In this document: piece by piece, positions 47,729 through 57,552 of the stretch
How the letters are laid out: each line of letters starts with the position of its first letter
Numbering within the stretch: position 1 is the stretch's first letter
Source: Erwinia sp. 198
GTDB taxonomy: Bacteria; Pseudomonadota; Gammaproteobacteria; Enterobacterales; Enterobacteriaceae
Assembly: GCF_003937915.1 (NCBI RefSeq)
Contig: NZ_RHUM01000009.1
Span: 124,001-188,000, forward strand
DNA: 64,000 nucleotides
Reading direction: 5' to 3'
The notes under the pieces: generated by a model
What the model saw: the letters and a program-made list of their open reading frames with translations, nothing else
Told to the model about the DNA's origin: nothing
Databases searched by the model: none
Position numbers and translations under genes: made by a program

Positions 47729-48475
47729 ATGTTAAGCATTAAAGATTTACAGGTAAGTATCGAAGACAAAGAGATCCTGCGCGGCCTGAACCTTGAGGTT
47801 AAGCCGGGCGAAGTCCACGCGATTATGGGGCCGAACGGCTCGGGCAAAAGTACGCTTTCCGCAACGCTGGCAGGCCGCGAAGAGTATGAAATCACCGGCG
47901 GCTCCATTGAGTTCAAAGGAAAAGATCTGCTGGAGCTGTCGCCGGAAGATCGCGCGGGCGAAGGCATCTTTATGGCTTTCCAGTACCCTGTGGAAATCCC
48001 TGGCGTCAGTAACCAGTTTTTCCTGCAAACGGCGGTCAACGCCGTGCGTAAATATCGCGACCAGGAATCGCTGGATCGTTTCGACTTCCAGGACTTTATC
48101 GAAGATAAAATTCACCTGCTGAAAATGCCGGAAGATCTGCTGACCCGGTCGGTCAACGTCGGCTTCTCCGGCGGTGAGAAAAAACGCAACGACATTCTGC
48201 AAATGGCGGCGCTGGAGCCGGAGCTTTGCATCCTTGATGAAACGGACTCCGGTCTGGATATCGATGCGCTGAAAATCGTTTCAAACGGCGTTAACACGCT
48301 GCGTGACGGCAAGCGCGCTTTTATCATCGTCACGCACTATCAGCGTATCCTGGACTACATCAAGCCTGACTTTGTACACGTGCTCTATCAGGGGAAAATT
48401 GTGAAATCAGGCGACTTCTCGCTGGTGAAACAACTGGAGGAGCAAGGCTATGGCTGGCTTACCGAACAGGAATAG
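47729..48475 (+). CDS. sufC: Fe-S assembly ATPase SufC
   Basis: 248-residue soluble ABC-type ATPase that drives conformational change of SufBCD. Walker A GPNGSGKSTL, signature FSGGEKKRND, Walker B LCILDETDSGLD and H-loop VTHYQR are intact. The start at 47729 follows AGGAAAGATT; the open frame extends further upstream into sufB without a plausible start. It overlaps sufD by 26 bp. Confidence 0.98.
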   Translation: MLSIKDLQVSIEDKEILRGLNLEVKPGEVHAIMGPNGSGKSTLSATLAGREEYEITGGSIEFKGKDLLELSPEDRAGEGIFMAFQYPVEIPGVSNQFFLQTAVNAVRKYRDQESLDRFDFQDFIEDKIHLLKMPEDLLTRSVNVGFSGGEKKRNDILQMAALEPELCILDETDSGLDIDALKIVSNGVNTLRDGKRAFIIVTHYQRILDYIKPDFVHVLYQGKIVKSGDFSLVKQLEEQGYGWLTEQE

Positions 48476-49727
48476 TGAAAACGCCCTGCAGCAGTGGCAT
48501 CACCTGTTCGAGACCCAGGGCGAGCAGCGTTCTTTGCAGGCTCAGCAGCACTGGCAGCAGGTGCTGCGTTTAGGGCTGCCGACGCGCAAGCATGAGAACT
48601 GGAAATATACGCCGCTGGATGGCCTGCTGGCGCACAACTTCGTGCTGCCGACGGCCGCCGAGCTGAGCGCAGCGGACGTTGCCGCGCTGGCGCTGAATAT
48701 CGACGCGATTAAACTGGTTTTCGTCGATGGCCGTTTCAACGCGCAGCTGAGCGACAGCAGCTGGGATCTGTTTGATATTCAGATTGCCGCAGGCCGCCGC
48801 GAGCTGAGCGCCCCGATCCAGCCTGAAGTTTTCCTGCACCTGACGGAAAGCCTGGCGGAAGAGGTGACCACTATCCATCTGCCGCGCGGTAAATCGGCCG
48901 AACGCGCCGTTTACCTGCTGCATATCAGCAGCGGCAGCGCGCAGGACGAGATGAATACCTCGCATTACCGTCACCATCTGCAGCTGGACGACGGCGCAGA
49001 GGCGACGATTATCGAGCATTACGTCAGCCTGAATGAAAGCACGCACTTTACCGGCGCTCGCTTTACCGCGACCGTGGGCAACAATGCGCGACTGACGCAC
49101 TACAAGCTGGCTTTCGAGCACGCAAGCAGCAACCATTTTGCGCATAACGATCTGTTGATCGAACGTGATGCGCGGGTGCAGAGCCACAGCTTCCTGCTGG
49201 GCAGCGGGCTGGCCCGCCACAATACCAGCACCCAGCTGAACGGCGAGGGCACCGAGCTGTCGATCAACAGCCTGATGCTGCCGGTAGAGAAAGAAGTGTG
49301 CGACAGCCGAACCTATCTGGAGCACAACAAAGGCTACTGCCAGAGCCGTCAGCTGCATAAAACCATCGTGCGTGACAAAGCCCGCGCGGTATTCAACGGC
49401 AAGATCGAAGTGGCGAAGCATGCGCTGAAAACCGATGGCCAGATGACCAACAACAACCTGCTGTTGGGACGCCTGGCGGAAGTGGACACCAAGCCGCAGC
49501 TTGAAATCTATGCTGACGACGTGAAGTGCAGCCACGGCGCGACCATTGGCCGTATCGACGACGAACAGATGTTCTATCTGCGTGCTCGCGGCATCAGCGA
49601 AGAATCTGCTCAGCGCATGATTATCTACGCCTTTGCCGCCGAGCTTACCGAAGCCATCACGGACGAGGTACTGAAGGAGGCGGTGATGCAGCGTATCGCA
49701 CAGCGCTTCCCCGGAGGCATCAAATGA
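48450..49727 (+). CDS. sufD: Fe-S assembly subunit SufD
   Basis: 425-residue paralogue of SufB (E. coli 423), needed for iron entry into the SufBC2D complex. The N-terminal helical region has [20 protein letters not shown]. The C-terminal beta-helix contains the conserved [22 protein letters not shown] and [17 protein letters not shown] with the catalytic His. Start overlaps sufC; the stop overlaps the sufS start by 4 bp. Confidence 0.98.
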   Translation: MAGLPNRNSENALQQWHHLFETQGEQRSLQAQQHWQQVLRLGLPTRKHENWKYTPLDGLLAHNFVLPTAAELSAADVAALALNIDAIKLVFVDGRFNAQLSDSSWDLFDIQIAAGRRELSAPIQPEVFLHLTESLAEEVTTIHLPRGKSAERAVYLLHISSGSAQDEMNTSHYRHHLQLDDGAEATIIEHYVSLNESTHFTGARFTATVGNNARLTHYKLAFEHASSNHFAHNDLLIERDARVQSHSFLLGSGLARHNTSTQLNGEGTELSINSLMLPVEKEVCDSRTYLEHNKGYCQSRQLHKTIVRDKARAVFNGKIEVAKHALKTDGQMTNNNLLLGRLAEVDTKPQLEIYADDVKCSHGATIGRIDDEQMFYLRARGISEESAQRMIIYAFAAELTEAITDEVLKEAVMQRIAQRFPGGIK

Positions 49728-50944
49728 GTATCTGGACGCGCGTCAGGGCCGATTTTCCTGTTCTGGCGCGAGAAGTGAATGGCCAGCCGCTGGCCTATCT
49801 TGACAGCGCCGCCAGCGCGCAGAAACCGCAGGCGGTAATCGATGCGGAAAGCCATTTCTACGAGCATGGCTATGCGGCGGTGCATCGGGGTATTCATACC
49901 CTGAGCGCCGAAGCGACCACGGAGATGGAAGAGGTTCGCGCGCGCGCCGCGCGTTTCCTTAACGCCGCTTCGCCAGAGGAAATCGTGTTTGTTAAGGGCA
50001 CGACCGAGGGGATCAACCTCGTTGCCAGCAGCTGGGGCGGTAGCCAGCTGCAGCCCGGTGACAACATTATCATCACCGAGATGGAACACCACGCCAATAT
50101 CGTACCCTGGCAGATGGTGGCCGAGCGCACCGGTGCAGAAGTGCGCTTTATTCCTCTGACGGCTGACGGCGAGCTGGATCTGACCGCGCTGCCCAAACTG
50201 ATGGACAGCCGAACCCGTATGCTGGCCGTTACCCATGTTTCCAACGTGCTGGGCACCATTAATCCGGTTAAAGAACTGGTGGCGCAGGCGAAAGCCGCAG
50301 GCGTCGCCACGCTGATTGACGGCGCACAGGCCGTGATGCATGCAAAAGTTGACGTGCAGGATCTGGACTGCGACTTTTATCTGTTCTCCGGCCATAAAAT
50401 ATACGGGCCTTCCGGCATCGGCATTCTGTACGGGCGAAAAGCCATGCTGGATCAAATGCCGCCGTGGGAAGGCGGCGGATCGATGATCGCCACCGTCAGC
50501 CTGACCGCAGGCACCACCTACGCCGCCGCGCCGTGGCGCTTTGAAGCAGGCTCGCCGAATACCGGGGGCATCATGGGTCTTGGCGCGGCGCTGAAATGGG
50601 TGGAAGCGCTGGGGCTGGATAACATAGCGCAGCGCGAGCAGGCGCTGATGCGCTACGCGATGGACAAGCTGGCCTCGGTGCCGGATCTGGTCATTTACGG
50701 CCCGCAGCATCGTGCAGGCGTTATCGCCTTTAATCTGGGCAAGCATCACGCCTATGACGTGGGCAGCTTCCTGGATCGCTACGGTATTGCCATCCGTACC
50801 GGTCACCACTGCGCCATGCCGCTAATGCATCACTACGACGTCCCGGCAATGTGTCGTGCCTCCTTTGTTTTGTATAATAATGAGGAAGAGGTCGACCGCC
50901 TGGCGGCAGGCCTGACACGTATACATATGCTGCTGGGCGGTTAA
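49724..50944 (+). CDS. sufS: Cysteine desulfurase SufS
   Basis: 406-residue PLP enzyme (the E. coli length) that removes sulfur from cysteine and hands it to SufE. The PLP lysine is in [11 protein letters not shown]. The persulfide Cys is in [12 protein letters not shown] (about 364). [13 protein letters not shown] contacts the cofactor. The ATGA overlap with sufD means coupled translation. The frame continues 66 codons upstream into sufD but the ATG at 49724 with GGAGG is clearly the start. Confidence 0.98.
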   Translation: MSIWTRVRADFPVLAREVNGQPLAYLDSAASAQKPQAVIDAESHFYEHGYAAVHRGIHTLSAEATTEMEEVRARAARFLNAASPEEIVFVKGTTEGINLVASSWGGSQLQPGDNIIITEMEHHANIVPWQMVAERTGAEVRFIPLTADGELDLTALPKLMDSRTRMLAVTHVSNVLGTINPVKELVAQAKAAGVATLIDGAQAVMHAKVDVQDLDCDFYLFSGHKIYGPSGIGILYGRKAMLDQMPPWEGGGSMIATVSLTAGTTYAAAPWRFEAGSPNTGGIMGLGAALKWVEALGLDNIAQREQALMRYAMDKLASVPDLVIYGPQHRAGVIAFNLGKHHAYDVGSFLDRYGIAIRTGHHCAMPLMHHYDVPAMCRASFVLYNNEEEVDRLAAGLTRIHMLLGG

Positions 50945-50968
50945 ACCGTCCAGGCAAAGGAGAACAGC

Positions 50969-51391
50969 ATGGCAACACTGCCCGATAAAGAGAGACTGGT
51001 TCGCAACTTTTCCCGCTGTGCCAACTGGGAAGAGAAGTATCTCTATGTGATTGAACTGGGCGCGAAGCTGCCTGCGCTACCGGACTCGCTGCACCAGCCG
51101 GAAAATACTATTTCCGGCTGCCAGAGCCAGGTCTGGATCGTGATGGATCTGGACGAACAGGGCCGCGTGCTGCTGCAGGGCGACAGCGACGCCGCTATCG
51201 TTAAAGGGTTGATTGCTCTGGTGTTTGTGCTTTACCAGCAGATGACCCCAGCGGAAATTCTCGATTTTGACGTGCGGCCATGGTTCAGTGAGCTGGCCCT
51301 TACCCAACACCTGACGCCGTCGCGCTCGCAGGGTCTGGAAGCGATGATCCGTGCTATTCGCCAGAAAGCGCAGGACAGTATCAGCCGCTAA
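50969..51391 (+). CDS. sufE: Sulfur acceptor SufE
   Basis: 140-residue partner that takes the persulfide from SufS and stimulates it. The acceptor Cys is in [11 protein letters not shown] (about 51). [19 protein letters not shown] and [10 protein letters not shown] are conserved surface helices. AGGAGA precedes the ATG. Last gene of the suf operon; a strong hairpin follows. Confidence 0.97.
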   Translation: MATLPDKERLVRNFSRCANWEEKYLYVIELGAKLPALPDSLHQPENTISGCQSQVWIVMDLDEQGRVLLQGDSDAAIVKGLIALVFVLYQQMTPAEILDFDVRPWFSELALTQHLTPSRSQGLEAMIRAIRQKAQDSISR

Positions 51392-51411
51392 GTTGCTACA
51401 CTTCTCGACAG

Positions 51412-51436
51412 ACTTCCCGTCATGATGACGGGAAGT
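51412..51436 (+). terminator. Hairpin after sufE
   Basis: ACTTCCCGTCA and TGACGGGAAGT form a perfect 11-bp stem with a 3-nt loop, followed by GTTGTTTAC. It is an intrinsic terminator with a weak U-tract, separating suf from ldtE. Confidence 0.8.
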
Positions 51437-51461
51437 GTTGTTTACCTGGCGAGAAATAAAG

Positions 51462-52403
51462 ATGAAAACTCTACTCCTCTCTTCGTTATTTTTTTTCTTC
51501 TCTCTGGCGCGCGCGGCCGATTATCCGCTTCCCGCCGCCGACAGCCGTTTAATTGGCGAAAACCAGCTCTATACCGTGCCCGATGACGGGCGTTCGCTGG
51601 AAAGCATTGCCGCGCACTTCCAGACGGGCCTGTTAGGGATGCTGGAAGCCAATCCCGGCACCGATCCCTGGCTGCCGAAAGCGGGATCGAAGCTGGTTAT
51701 CCCTGGGCAGATGCTGCTGCCCGCTACCAAAAGGGAAGGGATCGTGGTCAACGTGGCCGAGCTACGACTCTACTATTACCCAAAAGATGAAAATAAGGTG
51801 GTCGTTTACCCGATAGGCATTGGCCAGCTTGGCGCCAACACGCCTGCGATGGTGACGCGCATCAGCCAGAAGATCCCTAATCCCAGCTGGACGCCCACGC
51901 CGAATATCCGCAAACGTTACGCGGCGGAAGGTAAAACCTTGCCGACGACCATACCGGCCGGGCCTGATAATCCAATGGGACTGTATGCGCTGCGCCTGGC
52001 CTATGGCAAAGGCCACTACCTGATCCACGGCACCAACGCGGATTTCGGCATTGGAATGCGGGTCAGCTCCGGCTGTATCCGTCTGCGGCCTGACGATATT
52101 GAAAACCTGTTTAATAGCGTGCCCGAAGGCACCCGTGTGCAGATCGTCAATCAGCCCGTTAAGTACGCCACAGAGCCGGACGGCAAGCGTTATATCGAAG
52201 TCCATCAGCCGCTGTCCCACAGCGAGAAGGACGATCCGCAAACGATGCCGATTGCGCTGACTGCGCAAACCAAAAAATTTGTGGCCAGCGCGCTGAGCGA
52301 TCGACAGGTTATTACGGAAGCACTAAAAAGACGTGCAGGCTTGCCGGTACTGGTTAACAAGGGTGAAGCGTCGGCGTCTGAGAGCGTCTCAGAAGCGCTT
52401 TAA
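51462..52403 (+). CDS. ldtE: L,D-transpeptidase LdtE (YnhG)
   Basis: Periplasmic enzyme forming 3-3 crosslinks between meso-DAP residues in peptidoglycan. 313 residues when started at 51462. Signal peptide (MKTLLLSSLFFFFSLARA), LysM-like region about 25-85 (QLYTVPDDGRSLESIAAHFQ), and YkuD catalytic domain with HGTNADFGIGMRVSSGCIRL (His and the nucleophilic Cys). It is between suf and lpp, as in E. coli. LdtE is one of the two main 3-3 crosslinkers; the sequence fits it better than the Lpp-attaching enzymes. Confidence 0.93.
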   Translation: MKTLLLSSLFFFFSLARAADYPLPAADSRLIGENQLYTVPDDGRSLESIAAHFQTGLLGMLEANPGTDPWLPKAGSKLVIPGQMLLPATKREGIVVNVAELRLYYYPKDENKVVVYPIGIGQLGANTPAMVTRISQKIPNPSWTPTPNIRKRYAAEGKTLPTTIPAGPDNPMGLYALRLAYGKGHYLIHGTNADFGIGMRVSSGCIRLRPDDIENLFNSVPEGTRVQIVNQPVKYATEPDGKRYIEVHQPLSHSEKDDPQTMPIALTAQTKKFVASALSDRQVITEALKRRAGLPVLVNKGEASASESVSEAL

Positions 52404-52490
52404 GCGATTATTGACGTGTGAAGTGGGTGCCACAGGGGAAAAAGCCATAAACGGCCCGGAACGCTTTCTGCAGCCATAAAGACAGCAGGC

Positions 52491-52522
52491 AAAAAAAATG
52501 GCGCACAATGTGCGCCATTTTT
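52491..52522. terminator. Bidirectional terminator of ldtE and lpp
   Basis: AAAAATGGCGCAC-AA-TGTGCGCCATTTTT is a 13-bp stem with A- and T-runs at both ends. It lies between the convergent ldtE and lpp stops. Confidence 0.96.
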
Positions 52523-52534
52523 AAACCAGAACTC

Positions 52535-52774
<240 letters not shown>

Positions 52775-52815
52775 TTATACCCTCTAGATTGAGTTAATCT
52801 CCATGTAGCGTTACA

Positions 52816-52822
52816 AGTATTA
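52816..52822 (-). promoter_or_regulatory. -10 region of the lpp promoter
   Basis: Minus-strand TAATACT in the context TTTGTGTAATACTTGTAACG is the same as the E. coli lpp promoter, placing the start near 52808. The rest of the 52772-53025 gap is AT-rich and holds no gene. Confidence 0.85.
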
Positions 52823-53025
52823 CACAAAGTTTTTTCCAATGAGAATAAATTTTTGGTTAGAACGTGCTTAAATTTGATCGTTCGCTCAAAGAAGCACCGT
52901 CTTTACGAAAAAGCCCAAAAAATTTAGCGAAAACAGACAATTTCAATCGGACTTATCTCGCCTTACAGCACAATTGAATAGTTAATCTCGATTGGAATTT
53001 TTAGAAAAACCTTTGAGCTAAGCTG

Positions 53026-53055
53026 TAAAAAAAGCGCCACTCAGGGCGCTTTTTC
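53026..53055 (-). terminator. Terminator of pykF
   Basis: AAAAAGCGCC-ACTCA-GGGCGCTTTTT is a hairpin with A- and T-runs at both sides. On the minus strand it directly follows the pykF stop codon (22 bp away). Confidence 0.95.
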
Positions 53056-53076
53056 ACTACAAGGCGTAATCTTTGA

Positions 53077-54489
53077 TTACAGAACGTGCACAGACGCGGT
53101 ATTCGTGGTTCCACTTGGCACCAGCGCGCCAGAAACCATCACCACGACATCGCCTTTACGACCGTAGCCGCTGGCAATGGCCGCTTCTTTCCCGATACGG
53201 TAAAAATCATCGGTAGAAGCGATTTCTTTTACCACGGACGCCACGATGCCTTTACTCAGGATCAGCTGACGCGCGGTCTGTTCGTTAGTGGTTAACGCCA
53301 GGATAGTCGCGTTCGGGAAATACTTGCGTACGGACTTGGCTGACTTACCGCCTTCGGTTGCCACCACGATCAGCGGCGCCTCCAGCTTCTCGGCAGTTTC
53401 TACTGCGCCACGGCACACGGCTTCCGTAATGCGCATTTTGCGGCTGTCATGCTGAGAGTCGATACGGCTTTTCATCACGCGATCGGTACGTTCGCAGATG
53501 GTAGCCATAATGGTGACAGATTCCAGCGGGTATTTACCCTTGGCGCTTTCGCCAGAGAGCATAACCGCATCGGTGCCGTCCAGGATGGCATTAGCCACGT
53601 CGCCCGCTTCTGCACGGGTAGGGCGTGGGTTTTTGATCATCGAGTCCAACATCTGCGTAGCGGTAATAACCACTTTACGTGCGCGGTTACATTTTTTAAT
53701 CATCATCTTCTGCGCGAAGATCACTTCTTCAACCGGGATTTCCACACCCAGGTCGCCGCGCGCCACCATGATGCCGTCGGAAGCGTCCAGGATTTCGTCA
53801 AAATTGTTCAGGCCTTCCTGATTTTCAATTTTAGAGATGATCTGAATATGCTCGCCGCCGTTCTGCTTCAGGTGCTCGCGAATTTCCAGCACGTCGGAAC
53901 GCTTGCGGATAAAGGAGGCGGCAACAAAATCCACGCCCTGTTCGCAACCAAAAATCAGGTCACGCTTGTCTTTTTCAGCCAGCGCTGGCAGCTGGATAGA
54001 AACGCCAGGCAGGTTTACGCCTTTGTTTTCGCCCAGATCGCCGTTGTTCAGTACCTTACATACCACGTGGTTTTCGGTTACTTCGGTGACTTCCATGCCG
54101 ATCAGGCCATCGTCCACCAGCACGGTGTTGCCGATAGAGAGGTCGGAGGTGAAGCCGGAATAGGTTACCGCCACGCGCTCGCTGTTGCCGATAACGGACT
54201 GATCAGTGGTGAAGGTAAAGGTCTGACCGGCTTTCAACGACACGTCCGCGCCGCCTTCCAGCTTCATGGTACGGATTTCTGGCCCTTTGGTGTCCAGCAA
54301 AATAGCGGCCTGCTTGCCGGTTTTGCTCATGACCGCGCGCAGGTTAGCGATACGCTTACCGTGCTCATCGTAATCGCCGTGAGAGAAGTTCAGACGCATA
54401 ACGTTCATGCCCGCGTCCAGCAGGTTGGTCAACATTTCTTCCGATTCGGTTTTTGGACCGATAGTACAAACAATCTTGGTCTTTTTCAT
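53077..54489 (-). CDS. pykF: Pyruvate kinase I (PykF)
   Basis: Fructose-1,6-bisphosphate-activated pyruvate kinase; converts PEP and ADP to pyruvate and ATP. 470 residues as in E. coli. [16 protein letters not shown] at the N-terminus, GPEIRT with substrate-binding Arg, [22 protein letters not shown] with the catalytic Lys, and the signature [17 protein letters not shown] (here [14 protein letters not shown]). The C-terminal domain binds FBP. The leader contains a Cra operator, opposite in sense to the one at ppsA. Confidence 0.98.
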   Translation of the reverse strand: MKKTKIVCTIGPKTESEEMLTNLLDAGMNVMRLNFSHGDYDEHGKRIANLRAVMSKTGKQAAILLDTKGPEIRTMKLEGGADVSLKAGQTFTFTTDQSVIGNSERVAVTYSGFTSDLSIGNTVLVDDGLIGMEVTEVTENHVVCKVLNNGDLGENKGVNLPGVSIQLPALAEKDKRDLIFGCEQGVDFVAASFIRKRSDVLEIREHLKQNGGEHIQIISKIENQEGLNNFDEILDASDGIMVARGDLGVEIPVEEVIFAQKMMIKKCNRARKVVITATQMLDSMIKNPRPTRAEAGDVANAILDGTDAVMLSGESAKGKYPLESVTIMATICERTDRVMKSRIDSQHDSRKMRITEAVCRGAVETAEKLEAPLIVVATEGGKSAKSVRKYFPNATILALTTNEQTARQLILSKGIVASVVKEIASTDDFYRIGKEAAIASGYGRKGDVVVMVSGALVPSGTTNTASVHVL

Positions 54490-54711
54490 GACGAGTCATC
54501 TGTTAAGTTGTGATGGATGAAATAAAGCGTAATCCCGGTGATTGATGGTGCGTGCCGGAAAAGCATGATTGCCTGAGCGGCGAACTGCGATACAGCTTAA
54601 GGATAGGTGACAGAAAAAAAGCGTGCAGAGGAAGTTTAAACGCGGTTTTGGCGCAGGCGCAAAGATCGGTTGCGCAACCAGCTATCGTTTTTGCTAAAGG
54701 GCCAACCATAC

Positions 54712-54727
54712 GCTGAAACCATTCAAG
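54712..54727 (-). promoter_or_regulatory. Cra (FruR) operator of pykF
   Basis: GCTGAAACCATTCAAG matches the Cra palindrome GCTGAAWCGWTTCAGC at most positions. It lies about 225 bp upstream of the pykF start, consistent with the long leader known for E. coli pykF, where Cra represses. A second dyad (GAAAC-AAC-GTTTC) follows at 54729-54741. Confidence 0.7.
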
Positions 54728-54741
54728 TGAAACAACGTTTC

Positions 54742-55013
54742 GTATTATAGCTACTCAGCCCATTGAAAACCAATTAAAAAGTAGGCCGGAATGAGGGAAA
54801 GCTTGCACCAGATCAGATTGTTGCGCAAAAAAAAAGCGGTGGTCGGGCGCAGAAAGAGCCGTTCGGGCACGAGAAAGGGCAGCGGCGTAAAGCAAGACAC
54901 CAGGGGAAAAAGCAGCAGACAGAAGCGAAACGTTATGGAAGGTACATAGCGTGATAAAACAAGTAATCAGGAAAAAATAGCGGCGTGGAATTAGTTAGCG
55001 AGAAAGCAGGAGA
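54742..55013. other. Region between pykF leader and the tRNA-Val cluster
   Basis: About 270 bp, purine-rich on the plus strand, with no gene or strong hairpin. Sequence downstream of the tRNA operon (minus strand) would include its processing and termination signals; no clear T-run hairpin was found. Confidence 0.45.
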
Positions 55014-55090
55014 TGGTGCGTTCTAGAGGACTCGAACCTCCGACCCCCACCATGTCAAGGTGGTGCTCTAACCAACTGAGCTAAGAACGC
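55014..55090 (-). tRNA. tRNA-Val (GAC)
   Basis: On the minus strand the 77 nt begin GCGTTCTTAGCTCAGTTGG, anticodon loop TTGACAT gives GAC, T loop GGTTCGAGTCC, and CCA is encoded. Third in transcription order of a three-gene cluster. The acceptor stem GCGTTCT/AGAACGC is fully paired. Confidence 0.97.
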
Positions 55091-55094
55091 AAGA

Positions 55095-55171
55095 TGGTGC
55101 GTCCGAGTGGACTCGAACCACCGACCCCCACCATGTCAAGGTGGTGCTCTAACCAACTGAGCTACGGACGC
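55095..55171 (-). tRNA. tRNA-Val (GAC)
   Basis: Begins GCGTCCGTAGCTCAGTTGG, the E. coli valV/valW sequence, with anticodon GAC and encoded CCA. The acceptor differs from its two neighbours (GCGTCCG/CGGACGC), with compensating T-stem changes. The spacer to the next tRNA is only 4 nt. Confidence 0.98.
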
Positions 55172-55175
55172 ACTG

Positions 55176-55252
55176 TGGTGCGTTCTAGAGGACTCGAACC
55201 TCCGACCCCCACCATGTCAAGGTGGTGCTCTAACCAACTGAGCTAAGAACGC
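55176..55252 (-). tRNA. tRNA-Val (GAC)
   Basis: Identical in sequence to the copy at 55014-55090 and first in transcription order. The cluster lies between mdtK and pykF, the site of valV-valW in E. coli, which has two copies there. Confidence 0.97.
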
Positions 55253-55393
55253 ATCATGCTGTCTGGGTGACAGCGGGGACGAATATTAACGACAGCCCTG
55301 GCGGCTTGCAAGCAGAAATCGCTATTTTCGGTGCGACTGCTGCGCAACTGTGCGAAGCGCAGCATTTTTAAACATCCGGTTTAAATGAAGATG

Positions 55394-56767
55394 TTAGCGG
55401 TCTGCGCGTGCCAGCAGCTGCGCTTCAGGCTGGCGCTGCAGCCGCAGAATACGCCAGACCATCATAATTGCGCTGGAGGTCAGGCCAATAATAAAGCCTG
55501 TCCAAAAGCCCGCCGGGCCCATCGGCGCCACCACCCAGTCCGTCAACGCCAGAATGTAGCCGCTGGGCAGGCCCAGCACCCAGTAAGCGATAAAAGTGAT
55601 AAAAAAGATGGCGCGCGTATCTTTATAGCCGCGCAGAATGCCGCTGCCGATAACCTGGATCGAATCGGAAAACTGATAAATCGCGGCCAGCAGCATCAGC
55701 TGAGCCGCCAGCGTCACCACGGCCGGATTCTGATTATAAAGCAGCGCGATCTGCTCGCGAAATACCACCGTGAACAGCGCCGTCAGCAGCGACAGCGACA
55801 TGCCCACGCCTTGCGCCGTCCATGCCGCTACGCGAGCGCCTTCGGTCGAGCCCTGGCCAAGCCGGAAACCCACGCGGATAGTGGTGGCTGCGCCAAGAGA
55901 AAGCGGCAGCACAAACATCAGCGAGCTGAAGTTCAGCGCTATCTGGTGGCCCGCCACCTCGACGATGCCCATTGGCGACACCAGCAGGGCGACGACGGCA
56001 AACAGCGTCACCTCAAAGAACAGCGCCAGCGCGACAGGAAGTCCGAGTTTAAAGAGGCGGGAAAGCGCCCTGGTATCGGGCGGACTGAACCGATCCGCCA
56101 GGCGAATATCGCGCATGGAAGAGGCGCGCGAAACCCATATTTTCATCGCAATAAACATTACCCAGTATACCGACGCCGTCGCCACACCGCAGCCGACGCC
56201 GCCAAGCGCGGGCATCCCGAAATGGCCGTAGATAAAAATATAGTTAACCGGAATATTCACCAGCAGCCCAATAAAACCCATCACCATGCCCGGCTTGGTT
56301 TTGGCGAGGCCTTCGCACTGGTTGCGCGCGGTCTGGAAAAACAGATAACCCGGCGCTCCCCACAGCAGCGCATGAAGATAGCCTACGGCTTTATCCGCCA
56401 TCACGGGATCGATATTTTGCATAGAACGGATAACATAGCCGGCGTTATAGAGCACAACCATAACCAGCAGGGAAGCGAAGGCGGCCAGCCAGTATCCCTG
56501 ACGAACCTGGAAAGCAATACGATCGCGGCGGCCCGAGCCGTTGTATTGCGCCACAACCGGCGTGAGCGAAAGCAGTAATCCGTGGCCGAACAGAATGGCG
56601 GGCAGCCAGACAGATGTGCCGACCGCGACGGCGGCCATATCCGTTGCGCTGACGTCGCCGGCCATCACCGTATCCACGAAGCCCATGGCGGTTTGCGCAA
56701 CCTGCGCAAAAATTACCGGAATTGCCAGCGCCAACAATTGACGCGCCTCGGTCAGATACTTCTGCAC
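55394..56767 (-). CDS. mdtK: MATE multidrug efflux pump MdtK
   Basis: Sodium- or proton-coupled exporter of fluoroquinolones and other cationic drugs. 457 residues as in E. coli, 12 predicted membrane helices in two related six-helix halves. N-terminus [40 protein letters not shown] is a MATE signature, and the conserved Asp/Glu in TM1, TM2 and TM7 regions appear present. It is divergent from ribC. Confidence 0.96.
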   Translation of the reverse strand: MQKYLTEARQLLALAIPVIFAQVAQTAMGFVDTVMAGDVSATDMAAVAVGTSVWLPAILFGHGLLLSLTPVVAQYNGSGRRDRIAFQVRQGYWLAAFASLLVMVVLYNAGYVIRSMQNIDPVMADKAVGYLHALLWGAPGYLFFQTARNQCEGLAKTKPGMVMGFIGLLVNIPVNYIFIYGHFGMPALGGVGCGVATASVYWVMFIAMKIWVSRASSMRDIRLADRFSPPDTRALSRLFKLGLPVALALFFEVTLFAVVALLVSPMGIVEVAGHQIALNFSSLMFVLPLSLGAATTIRVGFRLGQGSTEGARVAAWTAQGVGMSLSLLTALFTVVFREQIALLYNQNPAVVTLAAQLMLLAAIYQFSDSIQVIGSGILRGYKDTRAIFFITFIAYWVLGLPSGYILALTDWVVAPMGPAGFWTGFIIGLTSSAIMMVWRILRLQRQPEAQLLARADR

Positions 56768-56861
56768 ATATACACCTGTTTTTTAACTGAAGGGAGAAAG
56801 ACTATTTGGTATAGTTTTAAGATCAGACAAGAATAGCGAAAAATCCACCGAGGTCATAATT

Positions 56862-57518
56862 ATGTTTACCGGTATTGTGCAGGGCACCGCAGAGGTGTTG
56901 GCAATTGAAGAGAAACCGAATTTTCGCACGCACATCGTTCGCCTGCCGGACGAGCTGCTGCCGGGACTGGAGCTGGGTGCTTCCGTATCTCACAATGGCT
57001 GTTGCCTGACGGTGACCGGGGTTGACGGCAACCGTGTCAGTTTTGACCTGGTAAAAGAGACGCTGCGTATTACCAACCTGGGGGATTTAAAGCCCGGCGA
57101 TATTGTTAACGTAGAGCGCGCGGCAAAATTCAGCGACGAAATCGGCGGCCATTTAATGTCCGGTCATATTATGACTACCGCCGAAATCTGCAAAATCCTG
57201 ACGTCTGAAAATAACCGCGAAATATGGTTTAAGCCGCAGGACAGCGAGCAGATGAAATATATTCTGCACAAAGGCTTTATTGGTATTGACGGCATCAGCC
57301 TGACGGTTGGCGAAGTCACCAAAAGCAAATTCTGCGTGCATCTGATCCCGGAAACGCTGGCAAGAACCACGCTGGGCGGCAAGCGGCTGGGCGACAGGGT
57401 AAATATTGAAATCGATCCGCATACTCAGGCGATTGTGGAAACCGTTGAGCGCGTGCTGGCACAGCGTGAAGCGGCGCTGCTGGCGGCCGCCTCGACGGAA
57501 ATTCAGCCGGAAGAGTAA
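56862..57518 (+). CDS. ribC: Riboflavin synthase alpha chain
   Basis: Dismutates two 6,7-dimethyl-8-ribityllumazine molecules to riboflavin. 218 residues forming two tandem lumazine-binding repeats: [17 protein letters not shown] with [11 protein letters not shown], then [15 protein letters not shown] with [12 protein letters not shown]. The helical C-terminus makes the trimer. Called ribC or ribE by source. No FMN riboswitch was found upstream; in E. coli that element is at ribB. Confidence 0.97.
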   Translation: MFTGIVQGTAEVLAIEEKPNFRTHIVRLPDELLPGLELGASVSHNGCCLTVTGVDGNRVSFDLVKETLRITNLGDLKPGDIVNVERAAKFSDEIGGHLMSGHIMTTAEICKILTSENNREIWFKPQDSEQMKYILHKGFIGIDGISLTVGEVTKSKFCVHLIPETLARTTLGGKRLGDRVNIEIDPHTQAIVETVERVLAQREAALLAAASTEIQPEE

Positions 57519-57521
57519 TAA

Positions 57522-57549
57522 ACAAGGTCGGCTTAGTGGCCGACCTTGT
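57522..57549. terminator. Bidirectional terminator between ribC and cfa
   Basis: ACAAGGTCGGC-TTAGTG-GCCGACCTTGT is a perfect 11-bp stem. It lies between the convergent stops, with a weak U-tract on both sides. Confidence 0.85.
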
Positions 57550-57552
57550 CCG

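Noticed and set aside
46795..48039. 414-codon minus-strand frame across sufB and sufC
   Set aside because: Crosses two conserved genes and their spacer, with low-complexity composition and no recognisable domain.
49625..50809. 394-codon open frame antisense to sufS
   Set aside because: No ribosome site or family features; it lies wholly within a strongly conserved gene and is an antisense shadow.
53449..54513. 354-codon plus-strand frame antisense to pykF
   Set aside because: Antisense shadow of a highly conserved enzyme; Phe/His/Val-rich without any motif.
54503..54709. 68-codon minus-strand frame in the pykF leader
   Set aside because: No ribosome site; lies in the known long leader region and lacks family resemblance. 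The Cra operator sits just upstream of it.
55385..56578. 397-codon plus-strand frame antisense to mdtK
   Set aside because: Extreme Arg/His/Gln content and no ribosome site; shadow of the efflux pump gene.
56768..56861. FMN riboswitch before ribC
   Set aside because: The 94-bp gap is too short for the aptamer, and none of its conserved elements are present.
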